Below, piece after piece: positions 28,001 through 37,585 of a DNA stretch of 64,000 nt (positions are counted from its first letter, which is position 1; each line of letters begins with the position of its first letter). A program made the translations under genes and the position numbers. Source of the stretch: Cytophagales bacterium (GTDB lineage: Bacteria; Bacteroidota; Bacteroidia; Cytophagales; Cyclobacteriaceae); NCBI GenBank assembly GCA_020403045.1, contig JADBYK010000033.1, forward strand, positions 41,667 to 105,666, given 5' to 3'. A model generated the notes under the pieces. It was not told the DNA's origin and made no database searches. It was given only the letters and a program-made list of their open reading frames with translations.

Positions 28001-28609
28001 ATGGTCATCAAGTCGGCAGAGTTCATTATTAGCAATACCGACTACCAAAAATGCCCCGAAACGACAAAGCCGGAGTTTGCCTTTATTGGGCGCTCCAACG
28101 TAGGCAAGTCCTCGTTGATCAACATGTTGGTTGAGCAAAAAAAACTGGCGAAGGTCTCCGGCACCCCTGGTAAAACTCAGACAATCAACCATTTCATCAT
28201 AAATCAAGAGTGGTTTCTGGTCGATTTACCCGGTTATGGATACGCGAAATTGAGCAAAGAAGATCGCTGGAATTTTGGGAAAATGATTGAAAGCTACCTG
28301 GAAAACAGACAAAATCTTTTTTGCACTTTTATCCTTATTGACTCGCGACTTCCACTGCAAAGCATTGACTTAGATTTTATCAATTGGATGGGTAAGCACG
28401 AGCTACCCATTGCTCTTGTGCTCACAAAAACAGATAAACTGAAACAGTCGGAATTGGGCAAATCCAAATTCAACATCGAATCGGCTCTTTTGAAATCTTG
28501 GGAAGAATTGCCCCCGGTCTTTATCACCTCTTCCGAAAAAAAATCAGGCAGGGATAAGCTACTCGGCTTTATTGAACAAGCCATCGCGAACACCAACGAA
28601 ATTGATTAG
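28001..28609 (+). CDS. engB: Ribosome biogenesis GTP-binding protein YihA/YsxC
   Basis: A 202-residue TRAFAC GTPase needed for large ribosomal subunit assembly. Visible: G1 GRSNVGKSSLI, G2 TPGKTQTINHF, G3 DLPGYGYAK, G4 TKTDKL and G5-like ITSSEKKSGRD. It is divergent from the OmpA-family gene and followed 23 bases later by the DUF5606 gene. Confidence 0.95.
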   Translation: MVIKSAEFIISNTDYQKCPETTKPEFAFIGRSNVGKSSLINMLVEQKKLAKVSGTPGKTQTINHFIINQEWFLVDLPGYGYAKLSKEDRWNFGKMIESYLENRQNLFCTFILIDSRLPLQSIDLDFINWMGKHELPIALVLTKTDKLKQSELGKSKFNIESALLKSWEELPPVFITSSEKKSGRDKLLGFIEQAIANTNEID

Positions 28610-28632
28610 TTTTGCCACTTAATTAAAAATGC

Positions 28633-29064
28633 ATGGAGCTTAAGGATATCGCGTCTATCAGCGGAAAAAGTGGATTATTTAAGATTTTGAAACCAGGCAA
28701 AGGCGGGGTCATTCTCGAGTCAATGGATGAAGCAAAAACCAAATTGGTTGTAGGTGCAACGCAACGGCTATCTGTGTTGAGCGAGATATCGATTTATACC
28801 ACCACCAAAGAGGGCACGGTGCAACTTGAGGAGGTTTTACAAACTATCAAAAAAAAATTGGGCAGTGAAATTGGGGTAACACCTGAATCAGATAACGCGA
28901 AATTGAAATCATTTTTGAAGTCAGTTCTTCCCGAATTTGACGAAGATCGTGTGTACGTATCTGACATCAAAAAATTGGTGAAATGGTATGGTATTTTGAC
29001 ACAAGTCGCGCCAGAAGTATTCGAGCAAGCTGCGTCAAAAGTCGAAATCGAAAAAACAGCCTAG
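28633..29064 (+). CDS. DUF5606 domain protein
   Basis: A 143-residue cytoplasmic protein of a family restricted to Bacteroidota. N-terminal LKDIASISGKSGLFKILKPGKGGVILESMD is the family hallmark and looks like a small beta-barrel; a helical C-terminal domain follows. No catalytic residues are evident. It is co-transcribed with engB, so a ribosome-related role is conceivable but unproven. Confidence 0.85.
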   Translation: MELKDIASISGKSGLFKILKPGKGGVILESMDEAKTKLVVGATQRLSVLSEISIYTTTKEGTVQLEEVLQTIKKKLGSEIGVTPESDNAKLKSFLKSVLPEFDEDRVYVSDIKKLVKWYGILTQVAPEVFEQAASKVEIEKTA

Positions 29065-29073
29065 GTTTTAGAA

Positions 29074-30060
29074 TCAGATTCCCTCGATCGCTTTTTCGAC
29101 CATCCTTTTTGAACCCACATAAAAAGGTGTTCGCTGGTGAAGGTCTTTTGGCTTTATCTCCATGATACGCCCCTTGCCATCTGTTGCTTTTCCACCCGCC
29201 TGTTCTGCAATAAAGGCCAGCGCATTACATTCGTACATTAGCCGGAGTTTGCCATTCACGTCTTTAGCCGTGGCGGGGTACACATAAATCCCTCCTTTCA
29301 ATAGGTTTCGATGAAAATCAGCAACCAAAGAGCCGATGTATCTGGCGGTGTAGTTGTTGTCTTTGCAGTATTGAATATACGACTTGACGCTCTGCGAAAA
29401 CGAGTTGGCAGAGCCTTCGTTGATCGAATAGATCTTTCCGGTTTCCGGAATGGTCATGTCAGGATGAGAAAGTACATATTCTCCCAGTGTGGGCTCATAG
29501 GTAAATCCGTTCACTCCGTGGCCCGTTGTGTAGACGAGCATGGTCGAAGATCCATACAAAATGTAGCCCGCGGCAACTTGTTCATCACCTGTTTGCAAAA
29601 TATCGGCATCGCTGATCGGGAGCCCTACTTCACTTTTCCGTCTGTAAATTGAGAAAATCGTACCAATCGATACGTTCACATCAATGTTTGATGACCCATC
29701 TAATGGGTCAATGGCAATAACATATTTTCCATCATTGCTTAAATCTACAAACGACTCCGTTTCTTCTGAAATCAATGCACACACTTCGCCCCCTTTCGTT
29801 AGGGCACGCGTAAAGCGGATATTCGCCAACACATCGAGTTTCTGTTGCTGCTCCCCTGTTGAATTTTGTGAGCCCATCGATCCCATGATATCAATTAAAC
29901 CTGCCTTGTTGATTTCTCGGTTTACGACTTTTGAAGCTAACGCGATATCGCGCAATAGCTGAGACAACTCGCCACTGGCATATTGGAATTGAAACTGATT
30001 ATTCTTGATGAATCGATCGAGGGCGGTGCCAATCGGCAGTGCAATTCGGGAGGCTTCCAT
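29074..30060 (-). CDS. fbp: Fructose-1,6-bisphosphatase, class I
   Basis: A 328-residue class I FBPase removing the 1-phosphate in gluconeogenesis. Visible: [18 protein letters not shown] (AMP/metal site region), SEETESFV, metal-binding [14 protein letters not shown], and [25 protein letters not shown] with the substrate-binding lysine. Convergent with DUF5606; its 5' side carries a short tandem repeat. Confidence 0.96.
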   Translation of the reverse strand: MEASRIALPIGTALDRFIKNNQFQFQYASGELSQLLRDIALASKVVNREINKAGLIDIMGSMGSQNSTGEQQQKLDVLANIRFTRALTKGGEVCALISEETESFVDLSNDGKYVIAIDPLDGSSNIDVNVSIGTIFSIYRRKSEVGLPISDADILQTGDEQVAAGYILYGSSTMLVYTTGHGVNGFTYEPTLGEYVLSHPDMTIPETGKIYSINEGSANSFSQSVKSYIQYCKDNNYTARYIGSLVADFHRNLLKGGIYVYPATAKDVNGKLRLMYECNALAFIAEQAGGKATDGKGRIMEIKPKDLHQRTPFYVGSKRMVEKAIEGI

Positions 30061-30072
30061 GATTGGATCTAG

Positions 30073-30100
30073 GATTTACGATTTTAGATTTACGATTTAT
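30073..30100. repeat. 14-bp tandem duplication upstream of fbp
   Basis: GATTTACGATTTTA (30073-30086) is followed immediately by GATTTACGATTTAT (30087-30100), 12 of 14 positions identical. It lies between the divergent fbp and aspartate kinase genes. AT-rich runs of this type are common in Bacteroidota spacers. Confidence 0.7.
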
Positions 30101-30174
30101 AGTTTAGTCGGAACATCCCGCTAATTTTAGGCTCACAAATATAGTCTGCAATCGTTTGAAATTAAGTAAAAAGC

Positions 30175-31413
30175 ATGAATATCTTTAAGTTTGGTGGGGC
30201 TTCGCTTAAGAATTCTGAGCGTATAAAGAATGTTGCCGACATTATCTCGTCCCATGCGAAGGAACCTTTGATCGTGGTCGTATCGGCCATGGGCAAAACG
30301 ACCGATGCATTGGAAAAAATTGCAGCACTCGCATTCGCCCGCGCTGACTTTCAAAAAGAGCTAGAAGAAATTAAAACGTATCACCTTAACGTGTGCCATG
30401 AACTTTTTCAAGGAGAACATTTTGCCAAAGAGATAGAAACCTCATTTTTAAAACTCAACGATGTTGCTTTAGTGCAAGGTGAAGTTGACTATGTCTACGA
30501 CCAGATTGTTTCGTTTGGCGAATTGATTTCTTCTTTGATTTTAACTGCGTATTTGGAATACAAAAAATCGAATGTATTGTGGATAGATTCCAGGCAATAC
30601 ATTAAAACAGACGACACCTTTCGAGAAGGAAAAGTGGATTGGGCACTAACCGGAAAAAATATAGCTGCCTTAGCGAACACAACTGATCAACTTATCATCA
30701 CGCAAGGTTTTATCGGCTCTACCGAAAAAAATGAAACGACTACACTAGGGCGCGAAGGTTCTGATTTTACAGCAGCCATTTACGGAAGTTGTCTCGGTGC
30801 GCAGTCTGTTACCATTTGGAAAGACGTGCCAGGTGTGATGAGTGCCGATCCCAGACGCATCCCCACCGCTCTCGTGTTTGATGAATTGCCCTACAAAGAG
30901 GCTGCCGAGATGACCTATTTTGGTGCGTCTGTCATCCATCCCAAAACAATAAAGCCATTGGCCAATCGACAAATTCCGCTATTGGTAAAAAGTTTTATCG
31001 ACCCCACTGTTGCCGGAACCAAAATTCATGAATGCCGCGTGGACAACCTGCCTCCACTGATCGTCTACAAGGAAAATCAATGTCTGATCTCATGTAAAGT
31101 CACCGACTACACATTTGTTGATGAAACGCAGATGACGACCATTCTAAAAGCATTGTCGGATCTCAATCTAAAAATCAACGTCATGCAAAACTCCGCGATT
31201 TCGTTTTCGTTTTGCATCGATTATAGAGAAAGTAAAGTATTGAAACTAATTGATGTGTTGAGCAAACAATTTGAAGTATACTACAATGCCAACCTGACGT
31301 TAATCACGATAAAGAATTACGATGCCATTACTTCTTCCGCCTACCGAACAATGAAGGGAGTCATTTTGGAGCAATCATCCAGATCCACTTTACAGGTGCT
31401 GGTGAAAATGTAG
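30175..31413 (+). CDS. Aspartate kinase
   Basis: A 412-residue monofunctional aspartokinase, first step of the lysine/threonine/methionine and diaminopimelate pathway. Visible: N-terminal KFGGASLKNSERI, VVSAMGKTTDAL, LGREGSDFTAAIYG (aspartate site), VTIWKDVPGVMSADPR, and C-terminal ACT-like regulatory sequence (TTILKALSDLNLKINVMQNSAIS). No homoserine dehydrogenase fusion is present. Divergent from fbp. Confidence 0.94.
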   Translation: MNIFKFGGASLKNSERIKNVADIISSHAKEPLIVVVSAMGKTTDALEKIAALAFARADFQKELEEIKTYHLNVCHELFQGEHFAKEIETSFLKLNDVALVQGEVDYVYDQIVSFGELISSLILTAYLEYKKSNVLWIDSRQYIKTDDTFREGKVDWALTGKNIAALANTTDQLIITQGFIGSTEKNETTTLGREGSDFTAAIYGSCLGAQSVTIWKDVPGVMSADPRRIPTALVFDELPYKEAAEMTYFGASVIHPKTIKPLANRQIPLLVKSFIDPTVAGTKIHECRVDNLPPLIVYKENQCLISCKVTDYTFVDETQMTTILKALSDLNLKINVMQNSAISFSFCIDYRESKVLKLIDVLSKQFEVYYNANLTLITIKNYDAITSSAYRTMKGVILEQSSRSTLQVLVKM

Positions 31414-31415
31414 AA

Positions 31416-31874
31416 CTAATTGGTAAGGCTCACCAGCAAGTGATCGATGGTGCGATCGAGAATTAGAAAGACTTCTTGAAAATCATCTTCCGTTCCATGA
31501 TAGGGATCCGGAACATTTCCACTTTTGACGGGATCGAAATCGCGTATTAGTTTGACTTTTGAGCGCTCTGCTTCCGATTGTGTATAGCTTAAAATAATCT
31601 CAAGGTTGCCTTTATCCATAGCGAAAATCCAATCAAAATCAGTAAGGTCTCTTTTTGAAAACTGCCGCCCAATGTGAACTATTTCAATGCCATTCCCCCG
31701 GGCATTCTTGACCGTTCGAGGGTCTGGACTATCCCCAACATGGTAATTCGCAGTGCCACAAGAATCTGCAAAAAAGGTATTCGAAAGACCCATTTTCTGG
31801 GCTTTTGCTTTGAATAACGCTTCAGCGAGGGGAGATCGGCAAATGTTACCCAAACAGACAAAAAGCACTTTCAT
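31416..31874 (-). CDS. Low-molecular-weight protein tyrosine phosphatase
   Basis: A 152-residue cysteine phosphatase. The P-loop is CLGNICRSPLAEALF at the N-terminus, which fixes the start at 31874 (MKVLFVCLGN), seven codons inside the longest frame. The acid/base aspartate is in PDPYHG. Such enzymes dephosphorylate tyrosine kinases or act on arsenate; no neighbour suggests which. It ends 3 bases from the convergent aspartate kinase gene. Confidence 0.94.
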   Translation of the reverse strand: MKVLFVCLGNICRSPLAEALFKAKAQKMGLSNTFFADSCGTANYHVGDSPDPRTVKNARGNGIEIVHIGRQFSKRDLTDFDWIFAMDKGNLEIILSYTQSEAERSKVKLIRDFDPVKSGNVPDPYHGTEDDFQEVFLILDRTIDHLLVSLTN

Positions 31875-31985
31875 GAATAGATATTTTCGGCTCAAAAATA
31901 GCAGCTAGCGGAGGTTACTTCGAATATTTGGCCTGTATTTAATCTCGCATAGTACATATAGTTTATCACCTTTTGGTTAAGTCTG

Positions 31986-32017
31986 GCCCCTTCAAACGAG
32001 AGGGGGCTTTTCTTTTT
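31986..32017 (+). terminator. Rho-independent terminator with no obvious upstream gene
   Basis: Arms GCCCCTTC (31986-31993) and GAGGGGGC (32000-32007) give an 8-bp stem with one G-U pair and an AAACGA loop, followed by TTTTCTTTTT. It points along the plus strand but lies just upstream of the enoyl-CoA hydratase gene and downstream of nothing on that strand except the aspartate kinase gene 570 bases away. Confidence 0.75.
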
Positions 32018-32028
32018 AAAGGATTCAC

Positions 32029-32036
32029 TAGCTTTG
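32029..32036 (+). promoter_or_regulatory. Possible Bacteroidota -7 promoter box for enoyl-CoA hydratase gene
   Basis: TAGCTTTG matches the phylum consensus TAnnTTTG and lies 20 bases before the ATG at 32056. No convincing -33 TTTG is present 19-20 bases upstream. Confidence 0.35.
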
Positions 32037-32055
32037 AGGAATCTAATTTCTATTT

Positions 32056-32829
32056 ATGGATTTCATCAAAGTAACAGAACAAAAAGAGCCCTTCGTAGCA
32101 TTGGTTGAATTAAACAGACCGAAAGAACTCAATGCATTAAATCACCAGCTCATGACCGAATTATTGGTCGCGTTTCAACAACTGGACAAAAATGATCAGG
32201 TGCGCGTAATCGTCTTGACCGGAAACGAAAAAGCATTTGCCGCGGGTGCCGACATCAAGGAAATGGCTGAGAAAACCGCCATTGAAATGCAACTCATGGA
32301 CCGATTTGCAACCTGGGATCAAATACGAAAGACAAAGAAGCCCATCATTGCAGCCGTCAGTGGGTTTGCATTAGGGGGTGGGTGTGAACTCACCATGATG
32401 TGCGATATGATCATCGCGTCTGAAACTGCTAAGTTTGGCCAACCGGAGATAAAAATTGGAACAATCCCTGGCGCTGGCGGTACTCAACGTTTAACAAAAG
32501 CTGTGGGAAAGGCAAAAGCCATGGAGTTGATTTTATCCGGCCGATTTTTGTCGGCTGATGAAGCCCATTTTTATGGACTGGTGAACAAAGTTGTTCCCGT
32601 AGAAATGTATTTGTATGAAGCCCTACAGTTAGCCAAAGAAATCGCGCAGATGTCGCCCATCGCAGTGCAATTGGCCAAAGAAGCCATCAATCGATCCTTT
32701 GAAACACAGTTGGATGAAGGACTCGCTTTTGAGCGCAAAAACTTCTACCTGACGTTTGCCAGTGAAGATCAGAAAGAAGGGATGAAAGCATTTGTTGAAA
32801 AGCGAAAGCCAGATTATAAGGGAAAATAA
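32056..32829 (+). CDS. Enoyl-CoA hydratase/isomerase family protein
   Basis: A 257-residue crotonase-fold enzyme, likely short-chain enoyl-CoA hydratase of beta-oxidation. Visible: oxyanion-hole segments AAGADIKEMAE and SGFALGGGCELTMMCD, and EIKIGTIPGAGGTQRL with a catalytic-type glutamate. The second catalytic glutamate region (GLVNKVVP) follows the family spacing. It is transcribed alone; a bidirectional hairpin follows. Confidence 0.9.
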   Translation: MDFIKVTEQKEPFVALVELNRPKELNALNHQLMTELLVAFQQLDKNDQVRVIVLTGNEKAFAAGADIKEMAEKTAIEMQLMDRFATWDQIRKTKKPIIAAVSGFALGGGCELTMMCDMIIASETAKFGQPEIKIGTIPGAGGTQRLTKAVGKAKAMELILSGRFLSADEAHFYGLVNKVVPVEMYLYEALQLAKEIAQMSPIAVQLAKEAINRSFETQLDEGLAFERKNFYLTFASEDQKEGMKAFVEKRKPDYKGK

Positions 32830-32857
32830 AAAGGCCAATTAAGATAAACAGCCTTTT
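32829..32857. terminator. Bidirectional terminator between convergent genes
   Basis: AAAAGGC (32829-32835) pairs with GCCTTTT (32851-32857) around a 15-base loop, with A-rich sequence before and T-rich after, so it can work in both directions for the enoyl-CoA hydratase gene and the opposite DUF6588 gene. Confidence 0.6.
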
Positions 32858-32875
32858 CTATTCGTTTTGACATCA

Positions 32876-33928
32876 CTAACGAACAGCCAATCCAAAGCCA
32901 ACCGTTAATGCATTATACTCTTGGAAGGTATAGTCGCCATTCAAATAAACCGGACCGAATTTCAAACGAAGACCTCCTGTTATTTTGGCGCTGCTGTTGG
33001 ACAATGACAATGCAAGTGGGTCTTTAACACTGACAGAACCTACGCTGGCAGGCACACTGAAATTTCCAGTTATATCAACGTTAGAGCTAACAGAACCGTA
33101 CCCGACACCCGCATAAACCGTTAGTACCGAAATCTTTTTCGAAATGATAGCTTGAGCAACCCACGAGTTTAATCTATAGGACAAATTACCATCATTGCTA
33201 ACCACACCTGTTGTGCTCACAAGGCTTGCCGATCCACTTACTGTGTTATAGGCGGCTAAAACGGATAGATCAAACGGCATCATCTTAATACCCGGTATAT
33301 GTTGTTTGATGTCATGCATCAATCCAATGCCGATCATCTTAAACGTTACCGAATTGGTTTTTTGTTCAGGAACGAACCTCACTTTCAAATCAGTATTTTT
33401 TACTATGCCAATACCTAATTGCACAATCGGAACAGGCAGCGCAGAAAAGCCAATATTCTTTTTGAAATCCAAACCCTCGGGCCCATTTAGGGTGAATGTT
33501 TGACTGGGTAATGGACCACTTCCGTCTGGGTCATAGGTAGATTTATATTCCGTCACATCCTTTGGGCCCACAACAGATGGAGCGCCCAGCGAAGGGTTGG
33601 TTTTATTAGAAAATGTGGTACTTGAGCTTAAGGATGGTGTAAAATATTCATCAGAAGAGGGTGTAAAAACTGCGCTGACAGAAACGCCCAAATCAAACCC
33701 TAACGTTTTGTGCGCTTTTCCAGTGGTGTACCAGCCACTGGTCATGCCATTTGAAACAGCATTAATGGCAGGTGTAACATAAGACTTGATAAGCGATGAA
33801 GCATCCTTTTTCTCCGCCCTTAAAAATTCAGAAATGTCCGCTAAATTTTGAGCATGCGATGAAAAGGCCATCAAAGTGATCGACAACGCTAAGAGTAGTC
33901 GAAATTTAGGTTCTTGTAACTTTTTCAT
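32876..33928 (-). CDS. DUF6588 outer-membrane beta-barrel-like protein
   Basis: A 350-residue secreted protein with a signal peptide (MKKLQEPKFRLLLALSITLM, cleavage after FSSHA). The mature chain is rich in alternating hydrophobic strands and ends in aromatic/hydrophobic YNALTVGFGLAVR, which suggests an outer-membrane barrel. It fits DUF6588, a Bacteroidota family of unknown function with the recurrent segment VPIVQLGIGIVKNTDLKVRF. Monocistronic, convergent with the enoyl-CoA hydratase gene. Confidence 0.78.
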   Translation of the reverse strand: MKKLQEPKFRLLLALSITLMAFSSHAQNLADISEFLRAEKKDASSLIKSYVTPAINAVSNGMTSGWYTTGKAHKTLGFDLGVSVSAVFTPSSDEYFTPSLSSSTTFSNKTNPSLGAPSVVGPKDVTEYKSTYDPDGSGPLPSQTFTLNGPEGLDFKKNIGFSALPVPIVQLGIGIVKNTDLKVRFVPEQKTNSVTFKMIGIGLMHDIKQHIPGIKMMPFDLSVLAAYNTVSGSASLVSTTGVVSNDGNLSYRLNSWVAQAIISKKISVLTVYAGVGYGSVSSNVDITGNFSVPASVGSVSVKDPLALSLSNSSAKITGGLRLKFGPVYLNGDYTFQEYNALTVGFGLAVR

Positions 33929-34036
33929 AGATATGATTTTTCGAATGATTAATCCGGCAACCCAACTTTTAGTAAACAGACAAATCTGATAAATAAAACC
34001 AATACAGCCTATCGTTTTTGGTATTTTTACAACTCT

Positions 34037-35284
34037 ATGCCAGAATTTTTTTACTCACTTGCTATTTATTTGTTGAAGTCAGCTTATATTCTTGCTTCAT
34101 CTTGGAATACAAAGGCAGCCCAGTTTGTCAAAGGTAGAAGAAGTATTTTTGCCCATTTGAAACAGTATTCTGACAACCGATCTGAACGGGTGGTTTGGGT
34201 TCACTGCGCTTCTCTGGGCGAATTTGAACAGGGCCGGCCGATAATGGAGTCGCTGAAGAAAAACTTTCCGGATGTGAAACTATTACTCACCTTTTTCTCT
34301 CCGTCTGGTTATGAAAACAAGAAAAACTATTCTGGAGCTGACGCTATCTTCTACCTACCCTGGGATACGGCTTCAAATGCCAAAAGGTTTGTTGAAACTG
34401 TTAACCCGGTCTTAGCTATTTTTATTAAATACGAGTTTTGGTATAACTATTCGAAGGCCCTCAAGAAAAAATCTATTCCACTTATTTCCGTATCCTGCAT
34501 CCTTCGGCCAACTCAAGCTTTTTTCAAATGGTATGGGGGTATTTTTCGAAAAACACTTCGGAATTTTGATTTCTTCTTTGCGCAGAATAAGGAAACGGTG
34601 GATCTGTTGGCGAGCCTAAACCTTCAGTCTACGCTGACCGGGGATACTCGTTTTGATCGCGTGTTTGAGATCACAAAAAGCAATGACGAAATAGAAATTG
34701 CCAAGCAGTTTAAAGGTGATCAAAAACTACTTGTTGCAGGAAGTTGTTGGGCCGAGGACATGGATGTGTTGTATCCTTTTATCAACCTAAATGGCTACCA
34801 CCTTAAATTCATTATCGCTCCCCACGAAATCTCAGAAAGCTTTATCACAAAGATAGAAACATCACTCTCCGTTAAATCCGTTCGTTACTCAAGGGTTAGC
34901 GGAGACGTTTCTGACATTACCGTTTTGATTATCGATAACATTGGCTTACTCTCTCAACTTTATCGATATGGCGAGTTTGCCTATGTAGGTGGTGCTTTTG
35001 GCGATGGCCTACATAACATACTAGAAGCAGCTTGTTATGGAGTGCCCCTCTTTTTTGGAAATAAGAATTACAAAAAGTATCAGGAAGCAAACGACTTGAT
35101 TATGAGAGGCGGTGCTTTTGAAATAGGTGGTTACTCAGAGTTTAAGTCAAAATACGAAATGCTTTACAACCATCCTGAAAACTTTCTGTTGGCCTGCGAA
35201 GTCACGAGATCTTATGTTAAAGAGAATTTAGGCGCCACACAAAAGATAATGGATTATTGTTCAACCATCCTTCGCGAAAAATGA
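34037..35284 (+). CDS. waaA: 3-deoxy-D-manno-octulosonic acid (Kdo) transferase
   Basis: A 415-residue GT30 enzyme adding Kdo to lipid A precursor at the inner membrane. Visible: N-terminal membrane anchor, VWVHCASLGEFEQGRP with the catalytic glutamate, FIKYEFWYNY, TGDTRFDRV, APHEI, and AYVGGAFGDGLHNILEAACYGVPLFFG in the C-terminal domain. Its TGA overlaps the ATG of rsgA (ATGA), implying coupled translation. Confidence 0.94.
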   Translation: MPEFFYSLAIYLLKSAYILASSWNTKAAQFVKGRRSIFAHLKQYSDNRSERVVWVHCASLGEFEQGRPIMESLKKNFPDVKLLLTFFSPSGYENKKNYSGADAIFYLPWDTASNAKRFVETVNPVLAIFIKYEFWYNYSKALKKKSIPLISVSCILRPTQAFFKWYGGIFRKTLRNFDFFFAQNKETVDLLASLNLQSTLTGDTRFDRVFEITKSNDEIEIAKQFKGDQKLLVAGSCWAEDMDVLYPFINLNGYHLKFIIAPHEISESFITKIETSLSVKSVRYSRVSGDVSDITVLIIDNIGLLSQLYRYGEFAYVGGAFGDGLHNILEAACYGVPLFFGNKNYKKYQEANDLIMRGGAFEIGGYSEFKSKYEMLYNHPENFLLACEVTRSYVKENLGATQKIMDYCSTILREK

Positions 35285-36195
35285 AAGGATTGGTTTTAAA
35301 ATCTACAGGCTCCTGGTATGAGGTATTGGGAGAAGATAGCATCCGAATCATGTGTCGGATGAGAGGAAAAATCCGGTTGGATGAAATCAAAGAGACCAAT
35401 CCGGTGGCCGTAGGTGATTACGTGCAATTTGAAAAAGAAGACATCAATGGGGCAATCTATGAAATCCTGCCTCGCAAGAATCACCTCCTCCGCCAGTCTG
35501 TAAAGAAAGCGAGTCACGCTCATGTGTTGGCCGCCAACGTGGATCAGGTCTTGCTCATTGCAACGCTGAAACAACCACGCACGTCTTTGGGTTTCATTGA
35601 TCGTTTCCTCGTTTCTGCTGAAGCCTTTCGTATTCCGCAAATTATCCTTTTCAACAAGGTTGACCTTTTGAACGAAGAGGAGAAAGAAAAACAACAAGAA
35701 CTACTTACGTTGTATCGTTCACTGAATGTGATCACCCAATCTTTATCTGCACAAGAAGACGACTTGACTTTTTTGATATCGCTGCTCAAAACCAAAGTAA
35801 CCCTCGTAGCGGGTCATTCCGGAGTGGGCAAGTCTACACTATTAAACCGTCTTTCACCAAACCTGCAACAAACCACTAACGAGATTTCAGAGTTTTCAAA
35901 CAAGGGCACACACACCACCACTTTTGCAGAAATGTTTTTGCTGGATGAGAATACTTTTATTATTGATACGCCTGGCATAAAAGAATGGGGGTTGGTACAA
36001 ATGGAACCACAAGAAATTTCAGACTATTTTCCTGAGATGAGGGAGCTTCGACATCACTGTAAGTTCGGATCGAAGTGTTTGCATTTAGCCGAGCCTGCCT
36101 GTGCCGTACTAAAAGAAGTGGAAAAAGGAACGATCGCGCGCAGCCGCTATGATAACTACCTGAGCATGGTGCTGGGCGAAGATAATCGAAAATAG
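35281..36195 (+). CDS. rsgA: Ribosome small subunit-dependent GTPase A
   Basis: A 304-residue circularly permuted GTPase that checks maturation of the 30S subunit. N-terminal OB-fold (RMRGKIRLDEIKETNPVAVGDYVQFE), then G4 FNKVDLL before G1 GHSGVGKSTLLN, G3 DTPGIKEWGL, and a C-terminal zinc knuckle HHCKFGSKCLHLAEPACAV. Started at the ATG overlapping the waaA stop; the longer frame to 35257 is not needed. The 3' end overlaps the convergent glycosyltransferase gene by 40 bases. Confidence 0.95.
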   Translation: MKGLVLKSTGSWYEVLGEDSIRIMCRMRGKIRLDEIKETNPVAVGDYVQFEKEDINGAIYEILPRKNHLLRQSVKKASHAHVLAANVDQVLLIATLKQPRTSLGFIDRFLVSAEAFRIPQIILFNKVDLLNEEEKEKQQELLTLYRSLNVITQSLSAQEDDLTFLISLLKTKVTLVAGHSGVGKSTLLNRLSPNLQQTTNEISEFSNKGTHTTTFAEMFLLDENTFIIDTPGIKEWGLVQMEPQEISDYFPEMRELRHHCKFGSKCLHLAEPACAVLKEVEKGTIARSRYDNYLSMVLGEDNRK

Positions 36196-37028
36196 AGACA
36201 AACAAATTTGACAGCCAGATTGAAATCACCCAATTTGACTGACAAGAGAAATTCATAACGTATGCGTTTTTTCAACGCTTCTTGTTCGTCAATTGTCTTA
36301 TTCATCTTTTCTATTTTTTCACAAACACGAAATGTTGACACCCGTTGAGGATCTCCCCTTCTAAATTGTTTCTGCGACATGGATTGGTCAACCAGCCTCC
36401 TTTTTATAAGTGGCTTAGGTGTGTAGCAAAAGTGAAAATCGCGAGCGGCCCGCACCAAAAAATCAAAATCTTCGAAAGCCAGAGAATCATCATAGCATCC
36501 CAAGTGATCAATCACTGACTTTCTGAACAGTATTGTAGGTGGACATATAAAATAACGTCTCACGATATCTTTGTAGACATCCCCTTGGGGTATGGACTGA
36601 TGGGGATATTTTTCAGAATGAACACCCACGAAATGGCCATCTTCAGCGATGATCTCCGCATCAGAGAAGTTAACGCCAAATTTTGTACCTGCTTTTATAA
36701 GTGCACTTACGCCCTCCTCCACACGAGTCGGCATTAGCATATCATCTGCGGCAAGATCAACTATAAATTCACCAGTGGCATAGCTCAACGCTTTATTCAG
36801 CGATTTGGTATAGCCTTGGTTGGTTTCGTTGATGAGGAAAAGAACGGACGGTTTGTCTTTTAGAAACCCTGAAATTACTTTAACGCTATTGTCTGAACTT
36901 CCATCGTCCAACACGATCAACTCGATAGAGGGATACGATTGCGTGAAAACTGATCGGATGGCTTCTTCGACAAATTTTTCCTGATTATAGCAAAGACAAA
37001 GAACGGTAACAAGAGGATAGTCTGTCAT
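36156..37028 (-). CDS. Glycosyltransferase family 2
   Basis: A 290-residue GT-A fold transferase if begun at 37028 (MTDYPLVTVLCLCYNQ). Visible: the nucleotide-sugar site VLDDGSSDNS and the D-x-D-like LAADDMLMP. It probably builds surface polysaccharide or glycolipid. The final 40 bases lie inside rsgA on the other strand. It follows the Mpo1-like gene by 32 bases. Confidence 0.85.
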   Translation of the reverse strand: MTDYPLVTVLCLCYNQEKFVEEAIRSVFTQSYPSIELIVLDDGSSDNSVKVISGFLKDKPSVLFLINETNQGYTKSLNKALSYATGEFIVDLAADDMLMPTRVEEGVSALIKAGTKFGVNFSDAEIIAEDGHFVGVHSEKYPHQSIPQGDVYKDIVRRYFICPPTILFRKSVIDHLGCYDDSLAFEDFDFLVRAARDFHFCYTPKPLIKRRLVDQSMSQKQFRRGDPQRVSTFRVCEKIEKMNKTIDEQEALKKRIRYEFLLSVKLGDFNLAVKFVCLYFRLSSPSTMLR

Positions 37029-37060
37029 CAAATTTGTTGTTACTCCCTTGAGCAGTTTCC

Positions 37061-37540
37061 CTAATAAGGCATCCCGATCTTTTTGTAGATGAAGTGCATC
37101 AACCAAGCGGGGCCTATCATCAAGAATTGCACGTCTTTGAAAAATGAAGGTTTCTTGCCTTCTACTTTATGGCCATAAAATTGTCCGATCCATGCAGCGA
37201 CAAAAATACCTAGACTTACTAACCAAAGCGGAGCAATATTTAGGAGAACAAGTTGATTGATCAAGAAAAGGCAGGCCAACGCAAATAAGAGCATCCCAAT
37301 TGTCAACGGGATAGAAAGTGTCATGTAATAGATCAAGGCCAAGGCTAAGATAACTGCAGCCCAATTGGCATACATACTCCCTTCCCCAAATACTGAGCTT
37401 AAAACACCACTGGGTATAGAGGCAATCAATCCCATCAAACTAAAAAAAATCAACGGCACACAAATCCAGTGAATCAATTTGTTGGTGGGATTCTGATGAC
37501 TTTCGCCATACTCCGAAAGAAGGTTATCTATTTTTCTCAT
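37061..37540 (-). CDS. Mpo1-like / DUF962 membrane protein
   Basis: A 159-residue protein with four hydrophobic segments. N-terminal EYGESHQNPTNKLIHWICVPLIFFS is the signature of the Mpo1/YGL010w family, whose yeast member is an iron-dependent dioxygenase in fatty-acid alpha-oxidation; histidines in this segment and in GQFYGHKVEGKKPS could bind metal. Function in bacteria is not settled. Confidence 0.85.
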   Translation of the reverse strand: MRKIDNLLSEYGESHQNPTNKLIHWICVPLIFFSLMGLIASIPSGVLSSVFGEGSMYANWAAVILALALIYYMTLSIPLTIGMLLFALACLFLINQLVLLNIAPLWLVSLGIFVAAWIGQFYGHKVEGKKPSFFKDVQFLMIGPAWLMHFIYKKIGMPY

Positions 37541-37585
37541 AAAATAACTATTTACAAATCAAAGCTAAAGCAAATTAGAAAATTC

